Assembly (NCBI GenBank): GCA_947442255.1
Contig: CANEVO010000019.1
Location: 1-44,138, forward strand
From: Opitutia bacterium
Lineage (GTDB): Bacteria > Verrucomicrobiota > Verrucomicrobiae > Opitutales > Opitutaceae
Length of the DNA: 44,138 nt
Reading direction: 5' to 3'
Below, in pieces: positions 43,495 to 44,138 of this stretch; position 1 is the stretch's first letter, and each line of letters starts with the position of its first letter. The notes beneath the pieces are model-generated. The model was not told where the DNA came from. It did no database searches and was given only the letters and a program-made list of their open reading frames with translations. The translations under genes and the position numbers were made by a program.

Positions 43495-44138
43495 ATGTAT
43501 CAAATGAAAATTTCCCGGTGTGCCTCCCTGACTCGATCCCTTGGTCTTCCGCGCTTTCTGTTCGCGCTTTTTGCTGGCTCGTTCGGCTCACTGCCTTCCG
43601 CCTCGGCCCAGATTGTCACCACGGCGCCGCAGAGTCAAAGCGTGCCCGCCGGCACCAGCGCCTCCTTTAGCGTCACGGCCAGCGGCGCCGCCCCGCTCAA
43701 TTACCAATGGCGTTTCAACGGCACCGACATCGCCGGCGCCACGGGCGCCACGTACACGTTGGCAAATACCCAACCTGCCAACCTCGGGCTCTACACCGTG
43801 GTTGTCACCAGCGGCACCACCAGCACCACGAGTTCCGCCATCCTCGGCCTGACCACGTCCAGCAAACTGGTCGGATCCGGCCAGGAATTTCCCGATATCT
43901 TCCATCCCGGCACCGGTTTCACCTACGACCAAATCCTGCTCGGCAGCGCCGCGGCCAGCATGAAGGCCGATTCGGAGCTGGGCCAAATCCTGCGCGTCTC
44001 GTTCATCGATCTCAACGACGACATCGTGCAGGTCGAATTCTCCGGCGCCGGCACGCTCTCCCTTGTGCTCGACGCCGCGTCAGGCCCCGCGCTCCCGACA
44101 AAATACAACCAGAACACGTCCTATATGAAGGGTCATGC
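43495..44138 (+). CDS. Secreted Ig-like-domain protein, 3' end beyond the window
   Basis: An open frame from ATG 43495 runs off the end (214 complete codons seen). ATG 43504 (MKISRCASLTRS) is an alternative start. A signal peptide (RFLFALFAGSFGSLPSASAQ, about 20-39) is followed by one Ig-like domain of the type common in verrucomicrobial surface proteins: TAPQSQSVPAGTSASFSVTA, LNYQWRFNGTDIAGATGATY and NLGLYTVVVTSG (about 43-122). After it comes a second region (KLVGSGQEFPDIFHPGTGFT, then IDLNDDIVQVEFSGAGTLSL) that may start a further beta-rich domain. The function is unknown; adhesion or a polymer-related role is typical of such proteins. The full gene is probably much longer. Confidence 0.75.
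   Translation, partial: MYQMKISRCASLTRSLGLPRFLFALFAGSFGSLPSASAQIVTTAPQSQSVPAGTSASFSVTASGAAPLNYQWRFNGTDIAGATGATYTLANTQPANLGLYTVVVTSGTTSTTSSAILGLTTSSKLVGSGQEFPDIFHPGTGFTYDQILLGSAAASMKADSELGQILRVSFIDLNDDIVQVEFSGAGTLSLVLDAASGPALPTKYNQNTSYMKGH

Noticed and set aside
1..44138. CRISPR arrays, insertion sequences, phage genes
   Set aside because: I saw no regularly spaced repeats, transposase or integrase motifs, terminal inverted repeats or phage structural genes.

Overview
The window looks like a piece of a GC-rich Verrucomicrobiota chromosome, most likely Opitutaceae or a near relative. This is an inference from gene content: a DUF1501 / DUF1549-DUF1553 / FG-GAP cluster, large TonB-dependent receptors without SusD and with a FecIR-type sigma/anti-sigma pair, a secreted protein with an Ig-like domain, DUF1080 and CehA-type hydrolases, and a general lack of Shine-Dalgarno sequences. 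There is no rRNA, complete tRNA, CRISPR array, insertion sequence or phage module.

Layout. 1-2.7 kb is a decaying region: a beta-barrel gene with an in-frame stop, an intact cupredoxin gene, the first ~60 codons of a membrane sensor, a truncated sigma factor, a frameshifted toxin-antitoxin pair and a possible tRNA 3'-half remnant. 2.7-11.6 kb holds an MFS carrier (minus) and a plus-strand run of metallophosphoesterase, two tandem propeller-CehA paralogues and a DUF1080 protein. 11.7-18.1 kb (minus) has hicBA, then the FG-GAP, DUF1501 and cytochrome/DUF1549/DUF1553 genes. 18.4-18.6 kb is another sigma-factor fragment. 18.8-25.8 kb (plus) has a heterodimeric ABC exporter, an orphan peptide-binding lipoprotein, a small secreted protein and an OGG-type DNA glycosylase. 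25.8-28.3 kb has a VOC protein coupled to a frameshifted DUF6498 gene, a serine/threonine dehydratase-like enzyme and an orphan antitoxin.

28.4-41.8 kb, all on the minus strand, is the most informative part. Reading with transcription: ECF sigma factor, FecR anti-sigma factor, a frameshifted signal-peptide/STN module, TonB receptor 2, a PQQ dehydrogenase with a cytochrome c domain, a chimeric scar, TonB receptor 1 and a two-domain CE15-like esterase. The scar joins the start of a second esterase copy to the end of a second fecR copy. I infer that two related modules (fecR, receptor, oxidoreductase, esterase) once lay in tandem and that a deletion removed the material between them. The surviving genes suggest uptake and periplasmic oxidation/de-esterification of plant-derived glycans under cell-surface signalling control; the substrate is not shown by the sequence.

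41.8-44.1 kb holds a VTT-family membrane protein, an AT-richer intergenic stretch with a possible structured RNA, and the start of an Ig-domain secreted protein that runs off the end. The recurring theme is selective decay of regulatory and toxin-antitoxin genes (sigma, anti-sigma, STN, membrane sensor) next to intact enzymes and transporters.
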